Below, one piece after another: positions 12,830 through 25,735 of a stretch of DNA of 64,000 nucleotides. Origin of the DNA: Oryzias latipes (lineage: Eukaryota; Chordata; Actinopteri; Beloniformes; Adrianichthyidae). The notes under the pieces were generated by a model that saw only the letters and a list, made by a program, of their open reading frames with translations, made no database searches and was not told the origin of the DNA. How positions within the stretch are numbered: position 1 is the stretch's first letter; each line of letters starts with the position of its first letter. The DNA lies in contig NC_019866.2 in the NCBI RefSeq assembly GCF_002234675.1, positions 20,302,802 through 20,366,801 of the forward strand, in the 5' to 3' direction. The translations under genes and the position numbers were made by a program.

Positions 12830-13180
12830 TATCCACGTGAAGACAATTAGATCCATGTACATCTTCATTTTACCCATCTGAGCTCAGATCTGGCTCAAGT
12901 GTGTACGGTTTGATAGCTCCAATATTGCTCACCATTTCTGTTGCTGCGGTAATATTAGGTTGGGGTTGTGAGGGGCAGTAAGTTAGTGGGGCAGAAGGAA
13001 ACCGGAAGGTCCCGTTCACAACTCAGAGGTAAATTTCTAATAAACTCCTGCTGCTCTGGGGAAACTATGTCCTAGAAAACGACACGTTTTTTAATTATGG
13101 CTATAAATGTCATAATTATATTTAAAAGACCACTGATAAAATTTTGGCAATAGATCAAAAGATGATTGGAGCGGGACTTT
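12830..13180. repeat. dispersed fish repeat, copy B of the second family
   Basis: Diverged partner of 7270-7700 in the same orientation, sharing ordered blocks and ending in ATTGGAGCGGGACTTTAAC. Confidence 0.6.
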
Positions 13181-13189
13181 AACATTGCA

Positions 13190-14215
13190 GCATTTATGAA
13201 ATTTATCGGCCCTATGCAGCTGAAGGTATTGGAAAATATACCAAATAATTATGTCTTCTATTAAGTTTATATAAAACAATACATGTAGCTATAAAATCAT
13301 TTCCTAAATAAAGACAATATCAAAGAGGAGCATCACATTTGCAGCTCTGTTTTATTGTGCAAATAAAAGGAAACAAATACAGGTGGTTAAAAAGCAAAAA
13401 ATATTAGCATAATATTTTCCATTTATCAGATGGTGTTGATCCAGATAGATTTGTTTTTTTTCTTATAATTAAAGTTTATGTGGCGTTAAACGTTTTGCCC
13501 AAAGTCACGAAAACAGACAAAGCTTGGATTTTAACCCCCAATCAACTTAATCTTTTTTGATAGTTGTAGTGTTTGATGAAGGTAAATAGAAAGTGGTTAG
13601 ATTAGTTTTTTGTTTTGCTAAAGTAACCACGAATTATTGTATTATCAAACATAACAACATAAATTCAGAGATAAAACATTTTTTATCAGGGCTAAACTTA
13701 GAGGGCATAAAGAAAATCCCAATAAAATAAACAGACAAAGTAAAAAAAGGAAAATGATATAAAGTGTAGCACATTCAGTGATTTTTTTAATTATTATTAT
13801 TGCAAAAAATAACATAAAATAAACAATAGAGATATATTTGACCTACAAAACTTTCTTAAAACTTTAATACTTGATTTTTTGGTGTGTGTTTATGAAAACA
13901 TAAAATAATATGCCAAAAAACCAAAAGTTTCTGAAGAAAAGTAAAAAGATTGAACCATTTTTTTTTATTGTGTTTAATTCCAATACAAAGCAGACTGTCT
14001 CAGCATGCTCTCTTTAAATGTATGCAACATTTGATTTTTGACAGAGTAGTCTAATATTTATGTTTGTAAAATCTATGTATCTCATATTATTGAACATTTA
14101 GTAAGTCTAAGGTATCTGGCCTCTATTTCAGTAAAAGTTATTTTATGCTTTGTTTTTGTGTGATAGTTCTAGACCGAAAACTTTAACTTTTTTTTTTAAA
14201 CAAAAGTTAAATTTT
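13190..14215. other. AT-rich upstream region of the ZP gene
   Basis: Very AT-rich, with many poly(A)/poly(T) runs. No coding signal. It leads into the presumed promoter at about 14222. Confidence 0.5.
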
Positions 14216-14221
14216 AAAAGC

Positions 14222-14227
14222 TATAAA
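14222..14227 (+). promoter_or_regulatory. candidate TATA box of the ZP gene
   Basis: TATAAA lies 141 bp upstream of the chosen start codon at 14368. E-box-type hexamers CATGTG and CAATTG follow within about 40 bp. Egg-coat genes often depend on E-boxes bound by FIGLA (family knowledge). Use of these particular sites is inference. Confidence 0.4.
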
Positions 14228-14367
14228 TGAGTTCCCCTTCTGTCACCCAGTGCGCATGTGCAATTGATTATGCCCAATTAAGTGACAGGTGTGCAGGCAG
14301 GAAGTCTACAAAAAAATCCAGCGGCCGTCGTTCGCTCTCAGTGTTTTGATGCATAGAGTGATTAAAA

Positions 14368-17300
14368 ATGCATTTGAAACAGAACGCGCACCGCCTCGGA
14401 GCTCTGCTCCTCTTCGTCTGTACCTTCACCTGCTGGTGTGACTCCTTCCTATCTCCTCCGGAGACCCTGCGCCGCCTCCAGCCGGGCGCTGCAGCGGAGA
14501 CCGGTGTGCACGCGCCTCCTCTTCCTCGCGGTGGCTTGGAGGAGACGGCGAACACCTCCTCAGGAGAACCGGGGCAGAAGCTCAAGCTGAAGCTGGTCTC
14601 CTCTGTGCGGAGCTCGTTCTTCAGGAACCGCTACAGAAGGAGGCACACCGAGGGAGAGTGGCTCTTCGCCGCGCAGACTCCCCCCACCCAGAACTGCAGC
14701 GCGGGCTTCGTCAGCCACGTGGTCCCCGGGAGGTTCTCCATCATGTCCGGACAGCTGGAGCAGCCCTTCCAGCAGCGGGGTTACCAGGCCGACTCTGCAG
14801 GTTCGGGGGGGTTCTCTTGAGTCAGCTTAAACCTGCTACACCACTGAGAAAGCAGGAAATGTTTTCATCTTTCAGGAAAACCTCGGGGAGGCCAGGCCAG
14901 GGTCAGAGGTCAGAGGCCCGGCAGCTCAGAGGAGAGCTGGCTGAGGCTGCAGCCGGTGGTGGAGTGTGGAGAGGAGGCCATGACCCTCACTGTCAGGAGG
15001 AGGCGGGCTGTGCAGTTATCTCTGGACCGAGGTCAGAGCATTTAGAGAAAATCATCACCACTGCTCTGTATGTTAGTTTTCTGTCTTTCAGGTGAAAAGG
15101 TGGCTTTAAGGGACAAGTTTGTACCTTTTTGTTAAAAATATAAAAAATATTTATTTGTCTCGCAAATATGGTTAACATCTTTGCATAAAAACCTGCAGGC
15201 TTGTTAAAACTAGTGAACAAAAATGCAGTTTAAAAGGGAAATTGAAAGGTTTTTGAGCTGCTTGAATAGGTAGTGCCTTTTAAAATAGATTTGAATAAAA
15301 AGTTTAAGCAGAATAATAAATGGTGAAATGCTTGAAACAAAACTCGTAAAATATTTCAAATGCGCTCATCTAAACATATTCATTAAAAGTGACATCGTGA
15401 AAATATAGAAGATGATTGAAGAAGATAATGCAATGATAGCTGTGACTGTAGGTGTAGTGAAATGGTGGTTTAAACTAAAGCTGGTCAGCCTGCAGAGACC
15501 TACACACACCTACCTGTTGCAGAGAAACTGTGTCCAAAATCTCTCACTCCTCTAAGCCAAGCCCTAAAATTTCTGGACTATCCAGTGCCGTGGATTCAAG
15601 CAATAATCTTACATCACCCATTTGTTAAATAACAGCGAGGGCTGAGTATCACCAATAATTTTCAGATTCAGTTCACCAGAGCCTTCGTCATTTTGATTTA
15701 GAATTTACACATTTAGACGTATTTGAATATAAATACAATAATAATCTAAATACATTTTGAAGATATTCATATTAATGATGCACTTCACAAAAAATGTATT
15801 AGTTAAATAATAAACCAATGGATTAACGTAGTACAGTGGTGCTTGATTTCTTAGTCCAAGAAGCTCCCACAAAAAAGTGCAGATCTTGATGTTCTGCCTC
15901 TCCTGGAGGACTTTTCAGTTTGGCCTCCAGGTGGCGCTTGCGCTATAGCATAACACTGTGTTTCGGAAGATTTTAGCAAAAAATTTGCTTTAAAGCACAA
16001 ATGGTTGCTTAAAAAAAACGTTAGCATTAGCTGTCCTATGGGAAATTCCATTATACGTTATCAAGCTAGCAGTCTTTTTGGCCTTACTGCTGTTGCGCGT
16101 TAAATTCCTGGCAAAGGAAAGCCATAAAAGCTCAATCTCTACTTTTATGGATCAATTATTCAGCTTCAATGAATTCAGATCAGTTTTATCAACCCAGCCC
16201 TAGTAAAAACTATTAATGAATCTGCTTTTCTGATGAGAACTCGGATACTTTTGTAAAAAAATACATTTACATTTTTTCCAAATGAAGAATTATACAAAGC
16301 TGATGTAGTGATCGTTGATGCACGCTGGTTTTCTGACATTTCCAGGGCACTGGATTCTGGAATTGTTGATTCCAGACTCTGTTGAACCTGACAAAGTAAT
16401 AAATTGTGCGTTCAATAGTAAAGATATTCAAACACATTTGTTTTCAGTCGGGGTAAATTGCAAAAAAAGTGGCTAAGGACCTAAAACAAGTCTTTTGGAT
16501 GGTTAGTTTATCCGTTTGGACCAACGTTCTCTTAACTATTGTTGGAAATGTTGCATTGAACTTGTCTCATCTCGTTTTTTTTTTAAAGTGATTCCAAACT
16601 ATTTTTTTTGTAAGCTTTGAGACATTTGAATAGAACTGTGAATGTTTAAGATATGAGATGCCCTGTTTTGATTAAAACACGGTTTAAAAAAAAAACTTCA
16701 AGCATGTTTATATATTTATGGTTAAAATGTCATCTTAGAACCTCTACAAGAAGAAAATGTGCTGCTTCTTTGTAACCTTTCTCACCTTTTGCGGGGGTGT
16801 TTTTTTTTCTGAGCAAACTGAAATTTTTTGTTTTTTAATCTCAGCAAACGAGTCCTCGGTGGCGTTGTTCCAGCTGCCGCCCCACTGTGGTTATGCAGTC
16901 CAGACCAACTGGAGGGACCTCAGCCTGATGGCCCAGTATGATGCCTGTCACATGCGTCTGGAGGTGGGACACGCTTCATTATTATTCTGTACAACCATCA
17001 ATGAAGTAGGATTTTAGTTATAACCTTGAAAAATCAAAAACTAATTCTACCTCTTTATTTTTTTATAAATGATTTAAACCAGACATTTTAGATAATCTTA
17101 TTGGTTGGTTTCTGGTTGGCTAAACATTATTAGCTTGACTAATAAAACTACATTTAAAGCTTTAACTTCAACTTGTCTTTGAATTAGATTCTCCATCAAC
17201 TCATATTTTAACATGTCAGACCATGTTTCTTAATAAATAACAAGTCCTAAGTTCTTTAACCGTCTCTCTGAAGGAAGACCGTTATGTGCTGCCTTTGCTC

Positions 17301-20300
17301 TGGAAGGGAACTCCCATCAAAGTGTCCTGTCCGGTCTCTCAGCTTAAGCTTCTGGCTGTGGGTCCCTCCTCCCTCTGCTGTTCTCCGTATGGTATGACCA
17401 TCAGAGTAGAGGAAATGCTTAACGAAGAGGAGCCAAGCATAAATGGTAAATCCGTTAATGGTTTTAAAGTCACAATGAATCAAAGTAAATGTTTACTTTT
17501 GGGTCTTTTTTCTTTCCTACAGTGAGGGGAGAGTGGACGCCTTTAGTGCTGCTGGCTGAGCAGTGCGATTACACTCTGGACAAAGAAGATGGAGAGATTG
17601 TGATTGCTGTGCCTTTCCTCACGTGTGGCATCACAATAAAGGTGAGGAAATGAGTCAACTGGTAACTAGAAAGTGAACCTTGGTGTGATTCACCTGCTGT
17701 GGGAAAGGAGATGAAAATATTTAAGAGCAAAAGCCTTAATCTGTAGATCTGCTAATTGTGCTAAAGTTGATATTGGATACCAGTAGAAAGTTTGAAGTCT
17801 TGCTTTCCTGCACTAACCAGAGAGGGCAAGAATAATTTTTTATATAAATGTATTTATTTTTTAATCATTGCCTCGATGAAAATAAAAAAAATATAAAAGT
17901 TCAGGAGGCCCGAGCAGGCTGGTTCCCCATCCCACAGTCTGTCTGGCCGCCTGCTCGCCTCCCAGGAGCCAGCATGGTGATCACAACCGCTCCAGCTCCA
18001 TGCGCCCTGCGACAGACTATCCAGTGTGTACACGCCTTTGCCCAACAGTAGCCAGGACGGATTTGACGAAACGGTGAAATCAGTTCTAAGCCATAGCCAG
18101 TGCGGTTTGCTGGTGCAATGTAGCCTAAATTATAATGCAAATAAAATAACTTTTCAAGGCCTTATCAAAGTTCTTTTTTGTTTGTCATTTTATTAAACAG
18201 CAGGGTCTGGTACACATTCGTTTGGTCATTTCACACGTTGTTCAAAAAGTCTCAATTTGGAACAAAAAATACGTCACTTTTCAGTTCATTGCTGAAGAGA
18301 AACTTTTGAGAATGGACTGTCGGGGAGGGAGGGACTGCAGTTATACCCGCATGCAGAGCAGCCGAGGCGTTGGTGCGGTTTTGGTTTTTTTCTCCCTCCG
18401 TATGGGAATGACAAATATTACATTTTTATATAACTCCCTGTTTAAGACATTTGCATCAACATTAACAGCTGTAGTTGCCAGCAGTGACATGCAGAGGACT
18501 GAATGCATGGTTTGCACAACTCTTCCGCGCCATGAGTGGGAGAATGCTGGACCATCGGTCATCTTAGCCAAAATAACCAGTTCTGTCAGATCAGAAAGGC
18601 AGATACTGATGTAAGGATCTGCCTATCTGCAAGCAAGTAACTAATCGGTCGGCTTCTCATTTGTGCATGTTTTAAGAACTCTAAGAATCCCCCCAGAGGA
18701 GCTGGAGGAAGTGGCTGGGGTGGAAGTGGTCTGATTATCTTTGCTTAGACTGCTGTTCCAGGGACCTAAGTTTAGGTGTCGTCTTCGACATCTTCGGTGT
18801 TGAAAGGCTTGACTAGATAAAACCACTGATGTGCTATTGAAATCTTTTTCTTTCTGCAGGATGGGAAATACACACTTTCTCTCCAAACGGGGCAAAGGAT
18901 CTACACGCTGGCCTGTCCCGTCTCCCCACCTGAAGGGCTTCTCTTCACCCATCAACCACTGGCTGATGGCCCTCCCCACTTTAGCAGGAGGGCAGCTAAA
19001 CCCCTGCTGGAGTCCCTCAGGCCGATGCCATGGATTCAACCTTTCTACTTGGCTCCACCCTATTACCCCCACCCAACATTTCACTCAAATGCTCCCCCTT
19101 CTCCGCAATCTGTACCCTCTGATTTAAATCAGGAGCACTATCCTCACCAGATTTTTCCTGAAGAGGCGTACGAGCCTTTCAGGAGCAACAGACCTTTTTT
19201 GTCTGGAGATCATATGAGGGATTTGACTCAGAAGCTTCCAGATAAAAAACAAAAACCAGAAGCTCCTGTCTTTGATTCAAACAAGCCCAGTGCACCTGCT
19301 GGGGGTTTTCCTTACCAGGTTCAGGTCCAGACCTCTGATTCTCCAAGTCATGACTTCAGTCCTTATTACCATTTCTACCATCACCCCAAAATACCTCTTC
19401 CTGGCTCTCAAGACACCAGTTCTGGACTGGAGTCCTCCACTAATCCCCACGGCTTTAAATATCCTGTTGTCTCAGATGTTCAGCAGTTTTCCGACACGTC
19501 GCAACAAATTTCCCCACCTAAAGTGCCACCACATCCTGATACTGTCCCCATGAAATCTATACCTCATTCTCCATACTCCTCACATTTCCCTCACTATTTA
19601 TTCAACTATCCACCTACTGCAAGAGGAGAAGCCAGGAGGCTGGGTCTGCTAAATCCTCACCTGATCACAAAAGCAAACATGTCTCACTTCCACACATACT
19701 CGGCCTATGACAAAAGCAGCATCAATGCTTACATTAAGCAGGCAGGCGCAGACCAAACGGAGGCCTTCTCCAACACCAAACCAGATCTGGATGAGAGGCG
19801 CTCTTCATCTGTCACTCCTGCAGCACAGCCTCCAGTGCCACACAGTTACCCTCCCAAAACAAAGCTTGGTGCTGCTCCGCCCCCTGAGCAGTCTTCTGCC
19901 CCCTCCCAAGGATCTGTCTCCCGTCCCGACCCTTACCAGTACTTCTACCACCCCTTTTATGGCTATCTCATTTATCCCCCTGCAGCTTTGTCTGGCACGG
20001 TCGCCCACGGATCCGCAGCAGCTCCAAAACCTTTGCAACAATCTTCATCCTTCTATAGACATCCAGCCTCTTCCTCCCCTTCCTTCCCCTTACTACTTCC
20101 TTACTATCATTACTACTTCAATCAGCCTCAAGTGCCCAAATACACCCACGAACCTCATTCCTCCGGCAGTAAAGACTCATCTGAATCTCTGTTTGCTTCA
20201 AGCGACAACTATGGTTGGATATTTTCTCCTGCATCTGACGGATTTTCCAGCGCTCCTATGGCGCCACACAACGCCTTACAAAGATATTATATGGCTCCAC

Positions 20301-22744
20301 GTCCATTTGGACAGCACAGTGGAGGTCACACTAGAGAAAAAGAGTCTAATCTAATGAGAGGTATATGCATCTTTTGTTTGTTCTTACATGAAAGGATGTT
20401 TCTGGAAGTTCTGACCTGATCTGAACAGAATATTTTTGAAATTTACAAAAAGGTCATTTTTCTCTCTTTACTACTTGTGCTCAGAATACCTTCTCGGAAC
20501 CAATCCATTTTCTCCCGCTGTCCCACTTTGTGCTTTCGGACCTGTGATGGATCCTGACTGCACGAATCCCCTGAGCTGCTGCTCACACACTTTTAAGGGT
20601 GAGCTCATTAACAGCTGGACTTATCCAGACTTCAAGTATTTTTGCGGTTTGAGATTTTTCCCTGCTTCTAAATCAACAGACGGCACTCCAGAGAAGTATT
20701 TTGTCTTTGCGCTGCCTGATTCTGTTCTGGAGCCCTCACTGCTGTCTGCTGCTGCTTCCTCTGGACACAACGCGTCCTGCTCGCTGCAGAGATTGACCTC
20801 CGATCTGGGTTTCTACATCGTGCCTCTGGACGGCTGTGGAGTGAACAAGCATGTGAGGCTCTCTGGATGTTTGGCATCTGTTGATGGGCATCAAAACTGA
20901 GGATTGAGAGCTTTCTTCAGTTTTCTTCTCACATTATCTGAGTTCTGTCATCCAGGCTGCTGCTGTTCTTTGACCATTGGTTCAGCAAGTCACCTGATGG
21001 TCTTTGGCTTTTCTGCATTAACTGCTCAGTTCCTGCCATTATGGCTGTCATCTGAAAGTAGCTTGTTTTTAGTCATCAGTGCTAGTCGACAGAAATTAGC
21101 AGTTTTTAGTGAAGCAGTTTATGTATTTCCTCACTATAGGTAGAGCGCCCCAGATTATAAGGCACACAAAGGCAAACATTTGTTCTAAAGGTTTGTAAAT
21201 ATTCTTGATAAAAGCAGGAAAACAGTTTAGTTTTCCTTTGATTAAAGGAATTATTAACAGTTCAGATTCCAGATTTTGAACCTAGTCATCTTTATAAAAG
21301 AAACTGCTGCTTTCTAATGTCTCGATTGAAGGACAAATTACATTCCAAACTTTATTCGCGTTAAAAAACCTGGTCAAAGTCAAGTTTAAAAAAGTGTAAC
21401 ACAAAGTAAAAGAAACAAGATTAAAGTGAACTCAAATGAAACACTTTAGTCACCAAAAATGGAAACATTTTTGTTAGTCATATTTCGGATTTGGACAACA
21501 AAAGAAAAACAAAAAAAACTTTAGGGTTTTCACGTTTTTGTGTTAAACTTATAAACATAATGTTGTTGTTTTTTTTTTGTCTAAAAGCTATTGGCTGTTC
21601 TGTGATTGTAGGCCTGATTGTTCCAAAATTACAGTTGGTCTAACACAAACAAAAAAATAGACCTATTTAAAAGCTAAATGACTGTTTAGAAAGAATGTCA
21701 TTTTATCTGGTTGTTGTGAGGTTGCATAGAACTGCATTTTAATAAACTGGAGGGAAAAGCAACTTCCTGGGCAAATTTGAAACTAATTTAGTAAAAAAAA
21801 TATTACTAAGAACTATCTCAACTTTTAGGACAAACAGCTGCAACTTCAAATTTTTTGTGCCTCAATTATTACAAAAGATCCATGTGAGATGGTGGAGGGA
21901 CTGTTGATCAATACAGACTACAGACTGCGGTCCTTCAGTACGCACATTCTGGTTTTCATCTGAAGCTTTAACCCTTGGATTTGTGTATTTGGGTTTTGTC
22001 AGATGCTCGGTCATACGGTGGTTCATCTTCTGGACGTCCACGGCACGGACTCGTCCAAAGAGGGCAGGGCTGCAGAGAAATCTCCTGTGAGGTGAGTTCA
22101 TTGGCGTGATCAGATTTCTGCTTTTTCCTTACAATAAGTCTATTATAGTTTAACTTGCTGACTTGAATAAAATGCTGTGAATGTGTTTTCTTAGAGGGAA
22201 ATAAACTGATTAGTATTTTAATAATTGATATCTTCAAATGTCATTTGTAAATGTCTGTAGTTCTGCCAGCCATGTTTACTTTACAACAACTAGTAAACAG
22301 GGACTAATACTGTTTTAGACTAATCATCAAGCTTCGATTGAGATGTGGAGCTCTTAATCCCTTTAACTCTTGATTTAAAATGCTTTTTTTGTCTTGGTTG
22401 GATCTGTAGATGTTTTACTTATTTTCCAACATAATACCAGCTGCTCTAAAAGATCTGACTTTAGAGACCACTGTGGTTCTGACTGAAGAGTTGTTTTATT
22501 CATTAAGGCAAAGAACTTGGGCTGTTCTGCAGCAAATTTTTCTCAAACACAAATGTCTGCAGGATGACGGTGGGCTGTAGCTCCTCCCCTTTTACTGCAG
22601 GTGAAGTGAGGTTCCACCTGATGGACGAGCCTCCTGTTCAGAACCCCCCAGCTCCTGTCACTGTGCTGCTGAGACTTGCAAAAGGTTAAATGTTGCATCT
22701 TTTCTGACTTTCAAAAAGTGTGAGAACGTATAACTGTTAAATAA

Positions 22745-22785
<41 letters not shown>

Positions 22786-25447
22786 TCTTAAGGAAGCAAA
22801 AATGAAATGTTTGTATCCCTGTAGATGAATCCTTCACCAGCTTCCACCCTGAAGCCCGCCTCCCTCTGAGTCTGGTGCTGAGTCAGCCGGTTTACGCAGA
22901 GCTGAGCCTGCTGGACCCGTCAAAGCCCGGCATGCTGCTGCTGGTTCACTCCTGTTTGGCTTACACCCTGGCTCCATATCTCAGCTGGATGCTCTTATAT
23001 GACGGGTAGGCTCATCCGTAAAAGTTTTTACTTTTTGACTTGTGGTTCTTTTGTTTGTTCAATAAGTAATGCAGTTTCCCTTTCATGTCCTCTGAATTTT
23101 TTATCTTAAGTACAATTTATTTTCTTGTTAGAATGTGTTTCGTTTTCCAAATTTACATAATTATTAGATCCCTATCAGTGTGCAATTTTTTTTTTTCCCC
23201 TGAAGGTTTGAATTTAGTTTAAACAAAAGTGAAAATGTCTGTCTGCCAAGTCTATAAAGTGTGCAGTGAGGGTTTTTACAGCCTTAAAACATCTACATAA
23301 TTGTAACAGACTTGACTTTATGGATTTTACCCATCGGGTTATTTTTAGAAGGTAACTCCACCAATAAACAAAGGATCAAAGTTAGATTTTTCATTAACTT
23401 TCAAGCAAATCTTCTTTCCGATGTCTTACAAAGTTTACAAACTGACAAGTTTAATACCGGATGCTACAGTTAGCATATCAACTATGAACCAAACTAAACA
23501 AGTTTGGCTTCTTTCAAAGCACTGCCATTAGTCTGCAAAGCAGACATGTTCCAGACACGAGTGGATTATTAAGACTAATTTAATGAACCCTTTGCAGATG
23601 CTAGTGTTGCATGAAGTGTTCTGTTTGCTAATCTCCATATACAGTGTCACCTTTCGCAGTCGTGGAGATATTTTTCATTGAACCGCAGCGCATTCGTGTG
23701 TCCTGATTGGCTGTTGATCTTGTCAATCTCTTCCATGCCGTGTCTCCAGCACACTCTGAATGCCAGAGTTAAATCAATCCTTGATCGCAATCAGGTCTTT
23801 TTTCTACGAAGGTTTGAAGTTTGAGTGCTTAAAGAAGAGGGAAAAGTTTGAAAATGTTCATGTCTGTCTGAGAAAAGTGTATAAAGTGTGTAGTGAGGAG
23901 GTTTACAGCCTAATACTTCCACTTTGCAGATTTGACCTTTTGCCGGTTATTTGTGGAAGGTAACCCCTGATAAGAGTGAACAGTGTAAACTGAGAAACAG
24001 TCAGAAAATGCTGAAGGTTAGCTTGAACTATGGGAGCGGTGGTCCCATTAACACAAACCTACCTAAATGAATGGTTGAGCTAAAGTATGGATGTTTTCCT
24101 TGTAAATGTGTTTTTGTGGAGTCGATTTTCAGTTGTCAATGGGATTGCTGTTGTCATCCAGTTGTCCCAAACAGGGAATTTCGCAGCTGCTTCCTTCCCC
24201 AGACTCCCGCCACATTAAGAGGATGAAAATCACAGTCTTCCCTTCTGTGGCCATTGGAAGCTCTTCCCACTCCGCTCAGAGGAGGCTGGCTTTGTTGGAG
24301 GACCCGGAGGTGCTTCTCATTTTACTGTGATTGTGTTCGGTTTCACGTCCTTGTCCGGTCGTTTCAGTGTTTCTATCCCCCTCCTCAGGTTTACTTCTTA
24401 TGCACTACAGAGGTGTGTTCAGCTGCTTCAGGTGACTGCAGTGTGAGCTGCAAAACAGGTAAGATCAGAGAGGAGATCTCAATGTTTTTGCAGAATCAGA
24501 TCGAGATTTTAGATCCATACCAACATTTTTCCTCCAAAGGGGGGAGTTTGAGAACCGCTGCTTATATTTTAACCTTTTTTATTATTTTCTTTACCTTATT
24601 TTGTAAATTGTTTTTGCCTTTTGTTACAATGCCTTGGAACTATACATTCGTTATTTAAAATGTTTTTAATAATTCTGAAAAAATATAGGGAATGGCAGAG
24701 CTCAAAACTCTAAGATGGCTGTTAAAATAGTACAATAAAATAAATTGTTTTCAAATCAAGTATTTTCATGGATGTTTTTGAAGAAACAAATGTGAAAGTA
24801 AATGACTATCACAAAGCAGCGAAATGTCTGGTTTATCTTAAGAAGAGGAGAGAGGATTAAATCAGCTGAACATCATTAAAATGAGATCTGTTGGCATAAC
24901 ATAAAGCTGACAAATTGAATTTGGTAAAAACGTCTTGATCTTTTCAGAGTTCAAAGGTTTTTCCCAGATTACCTGAATACTGTTTAGGAGAGCTGACATT
25001 TCAGGAAACTTGACATTTGTATTTGTATTGGAGCTGTATGCATCTGAGATGAATGCTAAACTTGGTGAAACAAGTGAAAACTGATTTGTACCTAACAGTT
25101 TAGTAAAAAGTAGTTGAATTGTGGGAATTGTGGGCTGCAAAATTGGCCTTTTCTGTAAAATTAACTGGGCTATAGATTAAATAAAATGAACATTGTATTG
25201 AAAAATGTATCTTAACGTTTTATGAAAACTTCACAAGATGCGTCTTGTATATTTGCATTTTTATTTTGGAAAGTCAGAACAGAAACGAGGTTAAATGCTA
25301 AAAGCTCCTGTTGGCACACCGGTAATGAAATCTGTTTCAACCAAGCTGACCTCAAAGAACCTCGAAGATCAAATGTGAAAATGTGGTTGAAACTTCTGAA
25401 TCACAGCTTGTTCTTCTCTGCTTGCAGGTCCCAACAGTGATCGGTGA
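14368..25447 (+). CDS. secreted ZP-domain protein with a Pro/Tyr/His-rich insert (egg-coat type)
   Basis: Thirteen exons: 14368-14800, 14876-15031, 16845-16963, 17274-17445, 17523-17641, 18860-20360, 20485-20852, 22003-22091, 22563-22684, 22825-23005, 24162-24309, 24389-24458, 25428-25447. All junctions are GT-AG and in phase: 3498 nt, 1165 residues. A signal peptide lies at 1-26. A basic RRRR is at 185-188. Two ZP-N-like repeats follow, about 172-262 (with PPHCGYAVQTNW) and 268-356 (with GEWTPLVLL). Exon 6 (1501 bp) adds a Pro/Ser/Tyr/His-rich segment, about 357-833. The C-terminal ZP module follows, including CLAYTLAPYLSWMLLYDGC and VYFLCTTEVC. There is no transmembrane segment or GPI signal after the last cysteine. 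ZP modules polymerise into extracellular filaments, so a chorion or other egg-coat role is likely but inferred. Exon 11 was started at 24162, not at the earlier AG, because only that keeps phase and the DGCP motif. No subfamily name is assigned. Confidence 0.85.
15840..16400. repeat. dispersed repeat material in ZP-gene intron 2
   Basis: Positions 16256-16390 match the repeat at 5565-5850 (GTTGATGCACGCTGG and flanking blocks). The rest of this 1.8 kb intron is AT-rich with no exon signal that fits the phase. Confidence 0.45.
15921..15938 (+). promoter_or_regulatory. candidate CTCF-type site in ZP-gene intron 2
   Basis: TGGCCTCCAGGTGGCGCT is a close match to the CTCF core consensus. Pattern match only. 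Confidence 0.4.
17642..18859. other. ZP-gene intron 5, GC-richer block inside
   Basis: 1.2 kb intron. Positions 17905-18060 and 18300-18380 are less AT-rich than their surroundings and hold frames of 67-130 codons with no motif and no splice phase matching the gene. Possibly an old element; not identified. Confidence 0.35.
20853..22002. other. ZP-gene intron 7
   Basis: 1.15 kb AT-rich intron with no in-phase exon between the donor after 20852 (CAT|GTGAGG) and the acceptor before 22003 (TTTTGTCAG). Confidence 0.6.
22753..22790. repeat. poly(T) tract in ZP-gene intron 9
   Basis: An almost pure run of T of about 35 bases just upstream of exon 10. The length may be affected by assembly or polymerase slippage. 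Confidence 0.8.
23205..23970. repeat. diverged direct repeat pair in ZP-gene intron 10
   Basis: 23205-23375 and 23805-23970 share GAAGGTTTGAA, a GAAAATGT...GTCTGTCTG block, TATAAAGTGT, TTTACAGCC and GGTTATTT...AGGTAAC in the same order. Probably two copies of one dispersed element. Confidence 0.55.
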
Positions 25448-25452
25448 ATAAA
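25447..25452 (+). terminator. poly(A) signal of the ZP gene
   Basis: AATAAA whose first A is also the last base of the TGA stop codon (25445-25447). A second AATAAA follows at about 25574, so cleavage may use either. Confidence 0.55.
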
Positions 25453-25735
25453 GACACTTTTACGCAAATGCATCCTGTTTTTAGTTTCTGCAAGTGTCAA
25501 AACCAGAGCAGAACAAATAAACAAAACAAACAAATGGAAATAAACTTGAACCAACAAGTTTGTATTAAAGACTGAATAAAAACATGTTATGTTCAGACAG
25601 CCTTTTGACCCACTGGTACTAAAAGTTATTTTTAAATGTTTTCTTCTTTGAATTTACAATTTAGAGAATGAAATGTCTGATTTTCAGTGAAGACTCCAAG
25701 CATCAGGGTGAGTGTGGAAAAAATCAATGGTCTGT

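Noticed and set aside
14658..15095. 145-codon frame running from exon 1 into exon 2 of the ZP gene
   Set aside because: Out of frame with the signal peptide and ZP-N residues. A GC-rich overlap artefact.
19707..20354. 215-codon frame overlapping ZP-gene exon 6
   Set aside because: It is a shifted frame of the low-complexity exon. The exon's own frame is fixed by phase on both sides and by ZP motifs.
20485..20852. Trefoil (P) domain before the ZP module
   Set aside because: A cysteine cluster (CAFGP...NPLSCCSH) lies there, but the spacing does not fit the trefoil pattern I know. Left unnamed.
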